Shown one piece after another: positions 34,349 to 45,629 of a stretch of DNA of 64,000 nt. The stretch is from Pogonophryne albipinna. Taxonomy: Eukaryota > Chordata > Actinopteri > Perciformes > Artedidraconidae. How positions within the stretch are numbered: the first letter of the stretch is position 1; the number at the start of each line of letters is the position of its first letter. Both the position numbers and the translations under genes were made by a program. The notes beneath the pieces are model-generated. The model worked only from the letters and a program-made list of their open reading frames with translations. It did no database searches and had not been told where the DNA came from. The stretch covers positions 1 to 64,000 of the forward strand of contig JAPTMU010000434.1 in NCBI GenBank assembly GCA_028583405.1, given 5' to 3'.

Positions 34349-36168
34349 CAGTGGCGCCTCCAGAAATTGTTCATAGGGGTGGCCAATTGGGGCCACTGAA
34401 AATCTTGGGGTGGCCCACCAAAACCAAGAATGTAATTGTTGTAAAAGTATAGACTAGATGAAAACAATGGCAAAGAAAATCACCTACTGATATACTTTGG
34501 TTTCTTATTTTACATTTTCTGATACTTTTCATCTGAAGTGAATATAATATGGATAGTTAACATTTTACTTCAAACAACATTTAAAAGAACCTTGTTTTGT
34601 GTTATGTATTCATGTGTTGGTGATTTATTGTTTTGTTTTTTATATATGCTAGATGTTCTTTCCTTTTAAAAAGACAAATACAGCTTAATTAAAATAAGTT
34701 CCTTTATTGTAAGGCACAAAATGTTCAGCATTCTCAACACATACAATACACAACATGTTCTTCAGTTATATTCTGTCTCTAGGTTATACATAGTTTTAGA
34801 ACAAAGCTGTTTGTGTCACACTGGGATCAAAGATGATTGACATGACTTTATTAAATCAAGTTTTAAAACATGACTATTTTTATTTCAACAAGACCCAAAA
34901 ACACAAGGGGTATAAAATGGTAAATACATACTGTGATTGAACACAAAAACACCATCTATTATTGACCTTTATAGCAAATTCAAAACATTATAAATGATAC
35001 AAAACACCACCTTTTAGTATTAGACAGAAAATAGGTGACGAGACATATTTCTATTTTTTTTAGATTAGGCCACTGTGGTGAGAGTAATACATATAGCTTG
35101 TATTCCATTTGTTTCGAAAATGTATATTTATACTTTATAAACAAACTGGTTACCCTTTTTTAAAATTAGCATACAGAACATTATGAAAACAAACTTGACT
35201 AATGGTCGGCTCATAACCTCAGAACACAGAAGAGGAAAAACTGCATAGATTCTCGTTTCATTTTGAAGGAGCTGCAGACCTAAAGTGTGTAGAAGACTTT
35301 AATGATTACAAAGGTCACAATCACATTAATACAACTGTACTTAGGTTTTAGTTTCACTTTTACAAAACAGAGTTCCACATGTACTTTCTAGCATGTATGG
35401 CCATCTCCTCACTAGCCCTATGCTGCTGCTCCCCTGCCAGCTCTGTCTCTCCTTTACTCATCTTCTTCTTACAATAAGAAGAGATGTCTGTTGACTGTCT
35501 CTTCATTTTCTGCAAGTTAACATTACACACAGCAGTGATTAATAGTAGCCTACGCATTACACCAGCCCAGCATACCGACATCAGCTAACGTTAGCTTAGC
35601 AAGCTAAACTAACGCTAACTAGGATAGCCGCCAAAGTGTGTTTACAGACGACTTATACCTGAAGCCAAGCCAGCCTTTACTGAGCCCCGAGCCTTTTTTC
35701 CAGGTCTTCCAGTGTTTTTCTCGTTTTAATGCCATTGAACACACATTTTGATCAGAATAACAGCTAAAGGTAAGCATATCTCCGTTTTTTGCTACCTAAA
35801 GCTAACACACTAAAGCCTAAAGTGTTGTGGGGCTTAATAGGCAACGAACGTATACGACTTACCTTCTAGAAGTCTGGTGGATTTTTGTCAAGTCAGTAGA
35901 AAGAAACGTTTTGCTGCAACCTGCTGCTGTCTGTGCGAATCTCAGAGTGGTGCGCGCGAGTATCAGAGTGGTGCGCCGAGTATCAGAGTGTTACCATGGT
36001 AGCAGAGGGAGAGGGAGGGGTTGCAGTATGAGCGTTGGAAGCTCAAATCAAGCGACTCGCTGGCTGTGTATTTGTTGTTAAATATAGATAAACTACTACG
36101 CATACGTGACTGGCGAGGCGGTGTGTGTGGTGGGGGGGCCCCCCTGCCCCCCCCTGCTGGCGCCACTG
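34349..36168. mobile_element. hAT element with cagtggcgcc end (1820 bp)
   Basis: Left end cagtggcgcctccagaa, right end ctgctggcgccactg. Target duplication is cgtgagaa (34341-34348) against tgtgagaa (36169-36176), again one CpG-decay change. The AT-rich interior holds no transposase. About 35690-35812 carries the piggyBac-like block with gccattgaaca and aggtaagcatatctccg, also seen at 21010 and 31990. Confidence 0.88.
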
Positions 36169-36450
36169 TGTGAGAAGAAAAAGATTTGTACTTGAAAAAA
36201 AAAGTTTTGTACTTGTAAAAAAATGTGTTGTAGTCAAACCTATGCTGAATTTGTCTCTGAAACATGATTTATTAGAAAAATGTTATGTGTTTGTCTGATA
36301 GATACGTTTTTTCTTTGCAAAACTAAATGCATTAGTTTGTAGATGGTGTTTTGTATTTGCAAACCACATTGTGTTTGTTAGTGAATCATGAGGCATTTGT
36401 AAAACCTGTTTAGTTTGTTTGTGGAGTTATGGCAGGAAATTAGCTCCATA

Positions 36451-36872
36451 AAACCCAGCAAAGACCAAAAACCTTAGATAAAACCTAAATCATTTAAAAT
36501 GTCCAGCACAAGTCTCATGGGAGGCTGTAAATGTACTTTATCACTTGTTTTGGGCTGACAAAATATTACCATATGCTGTTTCCCCACAACACATTCTGTG
36601 TAGAAGGGAGGAACACTTTCTAATTATATTAAATTATTCATCAAGTATGAATAAATCCCTTCTGGCAACCAAGTGACTGGCATTAAACCAGCTGGAAAAC
36701 ATGAATCTGTGTTATGCAAACGGTTTCAACTAAATGAAAGATGTGCACATGTGTTGTACTGAAACAGCATTTGTAAACTATACTATTCTGAAGGCCTATC
36801 CTATCATTTAAGATGACACATTTTGATACTGAATATCTAGATTTCTCCGTGCATTGTTCTGTTGCTCTACAT
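36451..36872. other. Unassigned sequence
   Basis: No gene or repeat recognised; it is AT-rich flank between element X and the next hAT element. Confidence 0.3.
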
Positions 36873-38587
36873 CAGGGATCACCAACTACATTTGTCCAAG
36901 GGCCAACATTTATCCAATAGACACTTTCACGGGCCAGCGATTTTTATATACAGGGTTCCTGCAGGTTTCGCCAACTCAAATGTAAGACTTTTTAAGACCT
37001 TTCATACGGTGGCCGACAGGTGCAAACGCGGAACAACGGCCAAAAACACATACATTAGCAGGAAACAGCTGCAAATCCTGAAATGAAAAACAAACAAATC
37101 CTGAAAACAAATATAACCAAAAAACGCTGCATTTACCAAAACGATATGCAAAGTCCAAAGCTACAAATCCCAAAACACATTTAAAAAAAAACATTCCGGA
37201 AGTGCTCCCGGCCTCTAGGGGGCGCGCTACGTGGAACAGATTGATGTCTGACCAGACATAGAGAGAACTAACAAGAGTGATGCAAATTGAAGCCGGAGGA
37301 AACAAAGTTGATCGAAGTGGAAAAAGTCGATATATAAGAAGGTAAGTTTGGTTTTGATACAAAGAGCGTCATATTTAACCAGCTAGCGTTAGCTTGTTTG
37401 GTAAAAGAGCTTGCAAGTCAAGAGACAGCATTGTGCACCTAAATGTAACTCTTGACATCATATAGATATATTATAGGTACAGAGAGGAGTTGGTTTATTG
37501 TGCCCCAATGTAAATCCTAATGTGAGAGTTAAAGGACGCTCAACAATATCATGTACCTTGGTCAGTTTGGATTTATCGTGGCATTTATTCTTAATTAAAG
37601 TGAATTTATTTTATTTCAGTCAGTCCTTTGTGTGTATGCAGGTGTGGGACGTTCCAAATGTTCCAAAAGTGAGCACTCCACGAATGGACAACAGTTTGCC
37701 AGGGTCAAATAAAACATTGTCAACATATTATTGTGTGCCACAAGAAGCAGAATGTTTTAACAGTACAGTAGTTTGAATATATTTGTTGTTTACCTTTATC
37801 AGACCTCTCAGGCACCCACAACCAGCGTCTGATCGGGTAAGACTAATTAAACATGTAATTATACCATGTAGGTTTGAATTTGTGAACATGAAATCAATAA
37901 ATACCTTTGTGTGCACTTGTTTCCTGGGTAAAAATAGGATGGAGCACCAACCCCATTCCAGGAAGAGGTCCAGTCTGCCCCGGGTCAGAACCACTTCTAT
38001 AGGTGAACGATGTTGACAGTTGCATCGTGACACAGTTGTGTGGTGTGTATCTTTATTTTTACATTTGTTTGTTTGTATAGCCTCCAATCACAGTGGGTAA
38101 CATTGCCAGGAAGCAGAACAATTATACTTTCATACATTTCCAAATGACACCCACAACATCTGACATCTTAGTGAAGACAATACAAAAAACACCCACAAAT
38201 ATTTTTCAAAGATCAGATATTGTTTATTGCATCCATTTCAACTGTTTACAAGGATTGTGCAGGAGTATGACAACAGTGCTGTTGTCAGTTTAAAACCCAA
38301 TGTATTGAAAAAACAGGAAGAGGATCGACATCCTTTTGTAAATATGACTGTCATGCATATATTATGTATTTGAAAGTAATTATTCAACTGTCTTCTCACT
38401 GCAGCAACTACACACATGTGTATGCACTTATCATTATTGGGGACATTCTACCAGAAACGTATATTATCTGTCCTGGGATTTTTACAGTGAATACAAATTA
38501 TAATCCATAACAGCGAGGACTACAACAAGAACAACGAGTTGACTGGGGATGTCTGTTCAAAACATTGCGAACTCCAATAAATCATTT

Positions 38588-41500
38588 AAACCAGCTATTG
38601 TTGCCAGACTTATTACTGAATATCGTTCTTAATGTGATACCAAGTCCATCTGAGACCTGTGTACACCTTCAGACAGCCTCCAAGTGAAGCCAAGCCTCCA
38701 AGTGATGCTTTTAAACTGTGAGTAAACTACGTACGCTTCACTTGTAGGCTGTCTGAAGGTGTACAGTACACAGGTCTCAGATGGACTTGGTATCACATTA
38801 AGAACGATATTCAGTAATAAGTCAGGCAACAATAGCTGGTTTATCTCTGTGGATGAAATCTGTGCAGGAACGCGTATCTCAGACCATTTACCGGTTCTGT
38901 TTACAACCTCGATCCCTTCTGTAGGAGTCGAATCACGTGCTCCTGCGCGTTGTCTGCGTTCAATTAACCCCTTGACTGCCTCAGAGTTTTCAGATGTTTT
39001 TAATGCTTCTCTGATCTGTAAATTAGAGGTGAACTGTGCTTTTAGTGCGGATGAGCTTATCTCTTTGTTTGATTCGACATGCACACTAATACTGGATTCT
39101 GTTGCTCCTTTTACGCTTAGACGCAACAAAGTTCTCTCAGAGCCGTGGCTCAATGATTGTACTCGCGCTTTTAGATGCGCTTATAGGCGTGCAGAGAGAA
39201 AATGGAAAAAGGATAAACTTCATGTCTCCTTAGAAATTCTTCGTGCTTGACTTTGCGATTATCAGACGGCAGTCAAAGCAGCCAAAACAGAGCACATTTC
39301 TCTGTTAATCTCCAAAAACAGCCATAAACCTCAAGTTCTTTTTAATGTCCTCAACTCGATCATTCATCCCTGTGATGTTTCTCCAATTGTGCCATCAACT
39401 ACTCTCTGCGATACATTTCTTACATTTTTTATCGAAAAAGTATCTGTTCTTAGGCTAGCCTATACTAGTGCTACCCCAGATCCTGCTCCCTTTCTGTGCC
39501 CTGCTGTCCTCGACCATTTTGAGCCTGTATCCCTCTCTTCTCTCTCGGATGTAGCGATCCCTCCATTCTCGCAAATTTCAGGTCCATCTCCCAGCTACCC
39601 TTTTTATCTAAAGCCCTGGAGCGAGTAGTCTACGCCCAGCTACAGTCATTTTTAACCACGCATGGCATCCATGAAAAATGTCAGTCTTGCTTTAAACCCA
39701 TGAACAGTACTGAAACAGCCCTTTTAAGAGTTTTTAATGATCTGCTCTTAGCCGCCGACTCAGGCAGCCCAGCTGTCTTGGTGCTGTTAGATTTAACTGC
39801 TGCCTTTGACACTGTGGATCATAGTATCCTGTTGTCACGGCTTGAACAGTCCGCAGGCATTACAGGCTCTGCTCTTGCATGGTTCAGGTCTTATTTGACG
39901 GACCATAGCTTCTCAGTGCAGTTAGGTGCCTTCTCCTCTGCCAAAGCCCCTCTTACCTGTGGGGTTCCCCAAGGCTCGATTCTGGGCCCCATCCTTTTTC
40001 TATTGTACATACAATTCATACATAGGCTCAATTCTCACAAAATATAATATCCCCTTCCACTGCTACGTGGACAATGTACAGATTTATCTGCCTCTCAATC
40101 AAAATGCCAACTCATTACAGCAGTTGAAGGACTGCTTAATAGAGATAAAATCCTGGCTGAGCCAAAATTTCCTCAGCCTCAATGAGAGCAAGACCGAGGT
40201 CATCTTTTTTGGACCCCAACCAATAGTCTCCCCGGTTGATATTCTGGGCTTCCTCAATAATCCTCCCCTCTGTTATGAACCTTGGAGTGACCTTCAACAG
40301 CGCCTTTACATTTGATAAGCAGGTTAGCACTGTAGTCAAGACCTGCTTTTTCAAAATACAACTATTGGTTAAGACCAAGTCGTTTTTATCTTTTAAAGAC
40401 CTAGACAGGGTTATTAACGCCTTTGTTACCTCGAGACTGGATTACTGCAACGCTCTGTATGTGGGTATGGACCAGGCCTCAATAAGACGCCTCCAGCTAG
40501 TGCAGAACGCAGCTGCACGTCTTCTCACTGGCCACAAAAAGCGCGACCATATCACCCCAATTCTGGCTTCATTGCACTGGCTTCCAGTTCGGTTCAGAAT
40601 AGATTTTAAACTCCTTTTATTTGTTTTTAAAGCCCTAAATTGGCTGGCTCCTGCCTATATAGCCGAACTCCTCCATCGCTACACCCCAGGCAGAGCCTTA
40701 AGGTCGGCTGATCAGCTGTTGTTGATAGTGCCTCAGACCAGGCTTAAAACCAGAGGGCATCGAGCTTTTGCAGCGGCTGGCCCTAGGCTCTGGAATACTT
40801 TTCCCCTCCATGTGAGGTCGGCCCAGACCCTGTTTTTTTTTTTAAATCAACACTTAAAACTAACTTTTTCTCTTTGGCTTTTGTTTAATTATCTATTTAT
40901 TCATTTATTTAGTTATTTACTCATTTAGTTCTTTATTTTAGTATTTAACATAACATAGGATTTCATAAAGTATTTTTAAAATAGTTTATACATTATTCGA
41001 AAATAGGAATAGTAGATAGGATTACTTAAAATATAGTACCTTATATTTCATCTTTTTTCCCTTTAGACCCTTGCGGTTTATTCTTAAAAACCCTTACCCA
41101 CCCCCCATTTTCCCTCTGCTGGTCTATGGCCTTGTAGAGGGTAACGGGGTACAGAGTCGCTTAGATAAGCGGGGGAGTGCATCTGACGAAGAGATAGGTT
41201 GTTGTGCTCCCTCTCTCTGTTTCTTATCCTATATCCAATAGAACTGTTCGGGTCTTGATAGATTGAGTGGGGAAGTTCATGAGATCTTTCTAGAGGGTTA
41301 TCAAGAATAACTTTTATCCAATGACCTTTTCCCTCTCTGTCTGTGTCTGTGTATTCTCTTGTTCTGATTAACCCAGCAAAATCTTTTTTCTTGTTTTGTA
41401 TCTATATCTACGCCGGGATCCGGAGTCGAGGCTGATCCTCTTGCTGTAGTCCTGGATCCTCTATCCTGAGTTCTGGATTAAGTCGTGGACTTCGGGTCGT

Positions 41501-41980
41501 GGCTGAACCTGTCTCTGCGGTCCTGCCTTGGGTCTCGTCATGCTGCTTCCCTGATGGCTTCCACAGGATTGTAGCTGACATCCTCGTGGATTCATCTTCT
41601 TATTACAGACACATGCATTTCCTAACATTCGGTCTATATGCTGTAAAATGTATTATCTCTTCGATTTACACACGGCATCTATTGCACGTCTGTCCGTCCT
41701 GGGAGAGGGATCCCTCCTCTGTTGCTCTCCCTGAGGTTTCTCCCATTTTTTCCCTTTAAACTGTGGGTTTTCTCTGGAAGTTTTTCCTTGTACGATGTGA
41801 GGGTCTAAGGACAGAGGGGGTCGTTTTTCTCATACTGATATTCTGAACAATCTGTGCTGTTGTATTTGCTGTAAAGTGTCTCTACTGTAGGCTATTTTTA
41901 TTATATGTACAGCACTTTGGCTCGACCAAAAATCGTTTATAAATGTGCTATATAAATAAAACTTGATTTGATTTGATTTG
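38588..41980 (+). mobile_element. L2-type LINE, 5'-truncated with inverted 5' duplication
   Basis: The LINE runs from an inverted 5' segment (38593-38690 is the complement of 38742-38846, about 105 bp) to a (TTGAT)n tail at about 41960-41980. Coding remnants on +: endonuclease end with ISDHLPVLF (38759-39240), RT domain (about 39640-40315) and C-terminal region (40236-40930). The 3' UTR is 40930-41960, with tataaataaaacttgattt at its end. Stops and a deletion (near 39565) make it inactive. Confidence 0.9.
38759..40928 (+). pseudogene. L2 LINE ORF2 remnants (endonuclease end, RT, C-terminal)
   Basis: Endonuclease C-terminal motif ISDHLPV is present. The RT shows NSTETALLRVFNDLLL, LDLTAAFDTVDHSILLSRL, ALAWFRSYLTDHSFSVQLG and CGVPQGSILGPILFLLY. 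The catalytic box, normally YADD, reads YVDN (about 40063-40074), losing one catalytic aspartate. Later blocks match the family (SRLDYCNALYVGMDQASI, QNAAARLLTGHKKRDHI, SLHWLPVRFRIDFKLLLF). Breaks: TGA at about 39248, loss of sequence near 39565, a stop near 40046, and a frameshift near 40236-40315. Confidence 0.85.
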
Positions 41981-42332
41981 ATAAATGATTTATTGGAGTT
42001 CGCAATGTTTTGAACAGACATCCCCATGCATGCCCGGCGCCGTGGGAGGGCCAGGCCCTCCCATTTGACATTCCTGCCATGTATGCGTTTGGGCTGTTGT
42101 TCCGCGTTTGCACCTGCCGGCCACCGTATTTTTAAGACCACTTTGAATAGAATTTAAGACCTATTTCACGGCAAGAAAGTATGAAGGAAAATTGCTATGA
42201 AAGAAGAAATACGTCATAATTACTTACAAAGTAAATGTATTCATGTTCAACATAAGAACATAACAGCATAACAGTACAGAACTGTGTTAGCGTGTTAGAT
42301 AAAAAAGTGTGTATGTGTGTATGTGTGTGTGT

Positions 42333-42926
<594 letters not shown>

Positions 42927-43005
42927 GACGAGCTATATTCAGAGCTCTGCTGCCTTGGCTACAATCTTTCATCGTTGCTGTTGTATGATTGGTGTTTAGC
43001 TACGG

Positions 43006-43306
43006 CAGTGTTTCCCCTACCATTGTCTTGGAGGGGCGCTGCGCCCCGCCAACGGAGCCCCGCGCCCCCCCTTTTTTAAAATATATATATAGCACCAAAT
43101 TGCAACTAATCTATATCTACTGTCACTTTTCACATTGAACATGTGCTCTTTTATTAAATAAACTAAACGCTTTCATTTTAAGTTGTGAGTTTAGTGTTTT
43201 TGACCCTAAGAAACACTGATGCATTAATCAATAAGAATAATCCACAGCTCCTCTCTCTGCTCCAGAGGATTTAAAAAAAAAAGCAGTAAACCTAGGGGAA
43301 ACACTG
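43006..43306. mobile_element. MITE with cagtgtttcccc ends (301 bp)
   Basis: cagtgtttcccctac on the left and taggggaaacactg on the right. The flanks share tacgg (43001-43005, 43307-43311). The left subterminal is GC-rich (ggggcgctgcgccccgcc). Non-coding. 43307-43901 holds only small repeats such as gcactagctaacgct twice (43397-43430). Confidence 0.75.
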
Positions 43307-44314
43307 TACGGTATTTAGCGTCTACAGCACCTCCGCTTTTAGGGTTGACGTAGACCCAAACTTCGCCCAGAGGTCCTCCGGTGTTGTTGTGGGAGCTGCT
43401 GCACTAGCTAACGCTGCACTAGCTAACGCTACATTAGCAAAAACAAACGCCAATTTCTTTTGCAAAAGGTGCAGCGGTTGAACTTACACTTCCCCATATT
43501 TATTTGTAAGTAGATTCAAAGATACATGAGTTTTTGACTGCCGCTAGCTGAAGCTTGGTTGCTAGGTTACTAGCTGGGTGTTCTCCGATAAGGGGCCGGG
43601 GGAAACAAATTTAGTAATTACTGGTTCCATGTTGATTTATTTCAATACAAATTGTTGGGTGGAACTGAAAGGCTATTACCGTACTGGTTACTTTGCAGCC
43701 CGGACATTTCCCCCAAAACACATTTAGACGCTATCGCTACACAGAAGTACCTTTCAAATCCCATAATTTTTAAGACCTTCTAAATCATATTTAAGACCTT
43801 TCTTATTTTTTTGGTCACATTTAAGACCTTTTTAAGGCCTTAAATTCAGATTATCAAATTTAAGACGTTTTAAGAGTTTTTAAGACCCCGTGGGAACCCT
43901 GCCCAGAATTTTGAAGTCGTTGACCGGGGGGGTGCTAGTGGAGCACGCTCGGGTACTGCGGAGCGCATAAAGCTTAGCAGACTCTGAAGGATCACTTCGA
44001 GGCTACTGTCCCGCAGCTCCTGCCTCTCTGTTGGACTCTGTCGCAGCGGGACTACTGCTGCGGAGCACATTATATAAAGCAGACTCTTCACAACGAAGGA
44101 ACACTTCTTCAGGGCAGGGAAGGCTACGCAGTCTATTGTCCCGCAGCTGCAGCCTCTCTGTTGGACTCCGGTACTGCACATTACTCACGAGACTTTGTAA
44201 AAAAAAAATGAGTGGGGGGCGAACGCACTAACGCCACAGTCACCCCCGTCGTGCGGGCCGGATGTGGGCCGCGGGCCGCCAGTTGATGGTCACTGCCCTA
44301 CATAATATACTTAA

Positions 44315-44979
44315 AGGGGACCTATCATGCAAAATGCACTTTGTGATGTCTTTTATACATAAATATGTGTCCCTGGGGAACTCACGCAGCGTCAGAAAAT
44401 AAAACCCTCTCTCTTTTCCTCTGTACCCAAATCTTTGAAAAACGGGTGTACAACGAGCGGATACAGATTCCATCCGAACTGACGTGTCCATCCGAACTGA
44501 CGTCAGAAACAATGCCTGACGTGTTTTGGACATAATCTCGTCTTTGTTTACATTAGCAAGCCTCGCTAACACTCAGAGCTAACCTGTACTGTAGAGCACA
44601 TGTGTTTAAAAAGCAGGAAATAAAAAAAGGAACTCACCTTGTGATAAACCCGCAAGAGAAAAAGCATTTGAGCTCCATACTATTTCAGAAATAATGCTTG
44701 ACGTGGTTTGAACAAGATGTCGTTTTATCACAACCAAATTTAACTTTATCTCCGGTAGAATTCTGATCAGGCATTAGCTCCGCCTCCTCTTTTTTCTTTT
44801 TTTCAAGCTAAGGACCCAAAATCTGCGTTTCTCTAACAGGGCTGCAAAAGAGGGGTATGAGCAGTATGAGGCATGGCTACAATGGGTGAACTGTTTGGTA
44901 TTTTAAGCAAAACACAGACATGTTTTGTATAGGTATGGCCCTATAATATATTTTTCAAATATAGCATGATAGGTCCACT
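44315..44979. mobile_element. TTAA-target MITE (665 bp)
   Basis: Ends aggggacctatcatgc and gcatgataggtccact, flanked by TTAA at 44311-44314 and 44980-44983. Such ends fit piggyBac or Kolobok MITEs. No transposase. Confidence 0.85.
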
Positions 44980-44983
44980 TTAA

Positions 44984-45279
44984 GTATTGATATTTTTTGG
45001 CATTGCATTTGACAAGTAGCAAAAGGTATTTATATATAGTGTGATACTTAGATTACTGATAACATGTTCTACAGGTAGATAGTAATTGTAACAGAATACA
45101 TTTTTGAACTAACCCTCCGAAGCCTGACTGCAATACACTCCAGTCCAGTAGGTGGCGGTAAACAACCAATTCGCTGGTTGTCTAAAACAAAAGAAGAATA
45201 AGCCATGTTTCAAAAAAAGAAGAAGAATCAACGTAAACAAAGATGCGTTTCAGAGTTGTTCCGCTCGTGTCAATAATAT
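44984..45279. other. Unassigned, with a common fish motif
   Basis: ccagtaggtggcggtaa (about 45146-45162) is a frequent fish repeat motif. Nothing coding is recognised. Confidence 0.4.
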
Positions 45280-45629
45280 GGGTTTAGATATGTCTCATAA
45301 TAATTTGTGTGAACATAAAAATAATTTGTGTATAAATATGTGATTTGTAAATGTAAAACACCATCACAAATGCATTTAAAAGATTTGCAAACTCACAAAT
45401 ACATTTGCAAATGTAAAACGGATCTGCAAATGCGCTAAATATTTTTACAAATAAAAAAAAGATCTTTGAATATCTCTTTAACATTTACAACTTTCGATCA
45501 GGCATTTGTGAATCCATTTTGTATTTGTCGACCAAAAATGCTCTTGTGGATCTCAAATCTCTGCTCGTGGATCTCAAATCTCTGCTCGTGGATCTCAAAT
45601 CTCTGCTTGTGGATCGTCTTTTTACACAA
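45280..45629 (+). repeat. Dispersed repeat Y, copy 1, with 21-bp array
   Basis: Closely similar to 51942-52288: gtctcataa, gtgtgaacataaaaataa, ggatctgcaaat, tcaggcatttgtgaatcc. Its 3' part has about four tandem 21-bp units containing gtggatctcaaatctctgc (45543-45614), where copy 2 has about two. Non-coding. 45630-45884 ends in the half-hairpin gggatgtctgttcaaaac (45842). Confidence 0.8.

Larger units (their letters stand above)
32931..36450 (+). mobile_element. Palindromic element X, copy 2, split by two hAT insertions
   Basis: Element X occupies 32931-32966, 34302-34348 and 36169-36450. Removing the two hAT elements leaves a palindrome (cacggctgaatattactgcc arm and its complement) followed by the body seen at 8322-8585, ending ggaaattagctccata. 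It has no ORF. The outer left limit before 32931 is not known. Confidence 0.75.
38548..42027. repeat. Hairpin arms split by a LINE
   Basis: Left arm 38544-38587 (ggggatgtctgttcaaaac, then attgcgaactccaataaatc) and right arm 41981-42024 are exact or near-exact reverse complements, joined at ccaataaatcatttattgg. The LINE between them carries an 11-bp duplication, ataaatcattt (38577-38587) against ataaatgattt (41981-41991). A third half-copy of the arm (gggatgtctgttcaaaac) lies at 45842-45873. The AATAAA/TTTATT centre might serve as opposing poly(A) signals. Confidence 0.8.
37005..42129. mobile_element. DNA transposon with about 60-bp terminal repeats, class uncertain
   Basis: Left end tacggtggccgacaggtgc (37005) and right end complement tacggtggccggcaggtgc (42129) stay similar for about 60 bp, with gcaaacgcggaacaac in both. 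A TA target is possible. The style resembles fish ISL2EU-type elements, but I see no complete transposase. Left body 37070-38547 has only short frames without recognised domains (37498-37776, 37783-38016). A hairpin in its right half is split by an L2 LINE. Confidence 0.65.
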
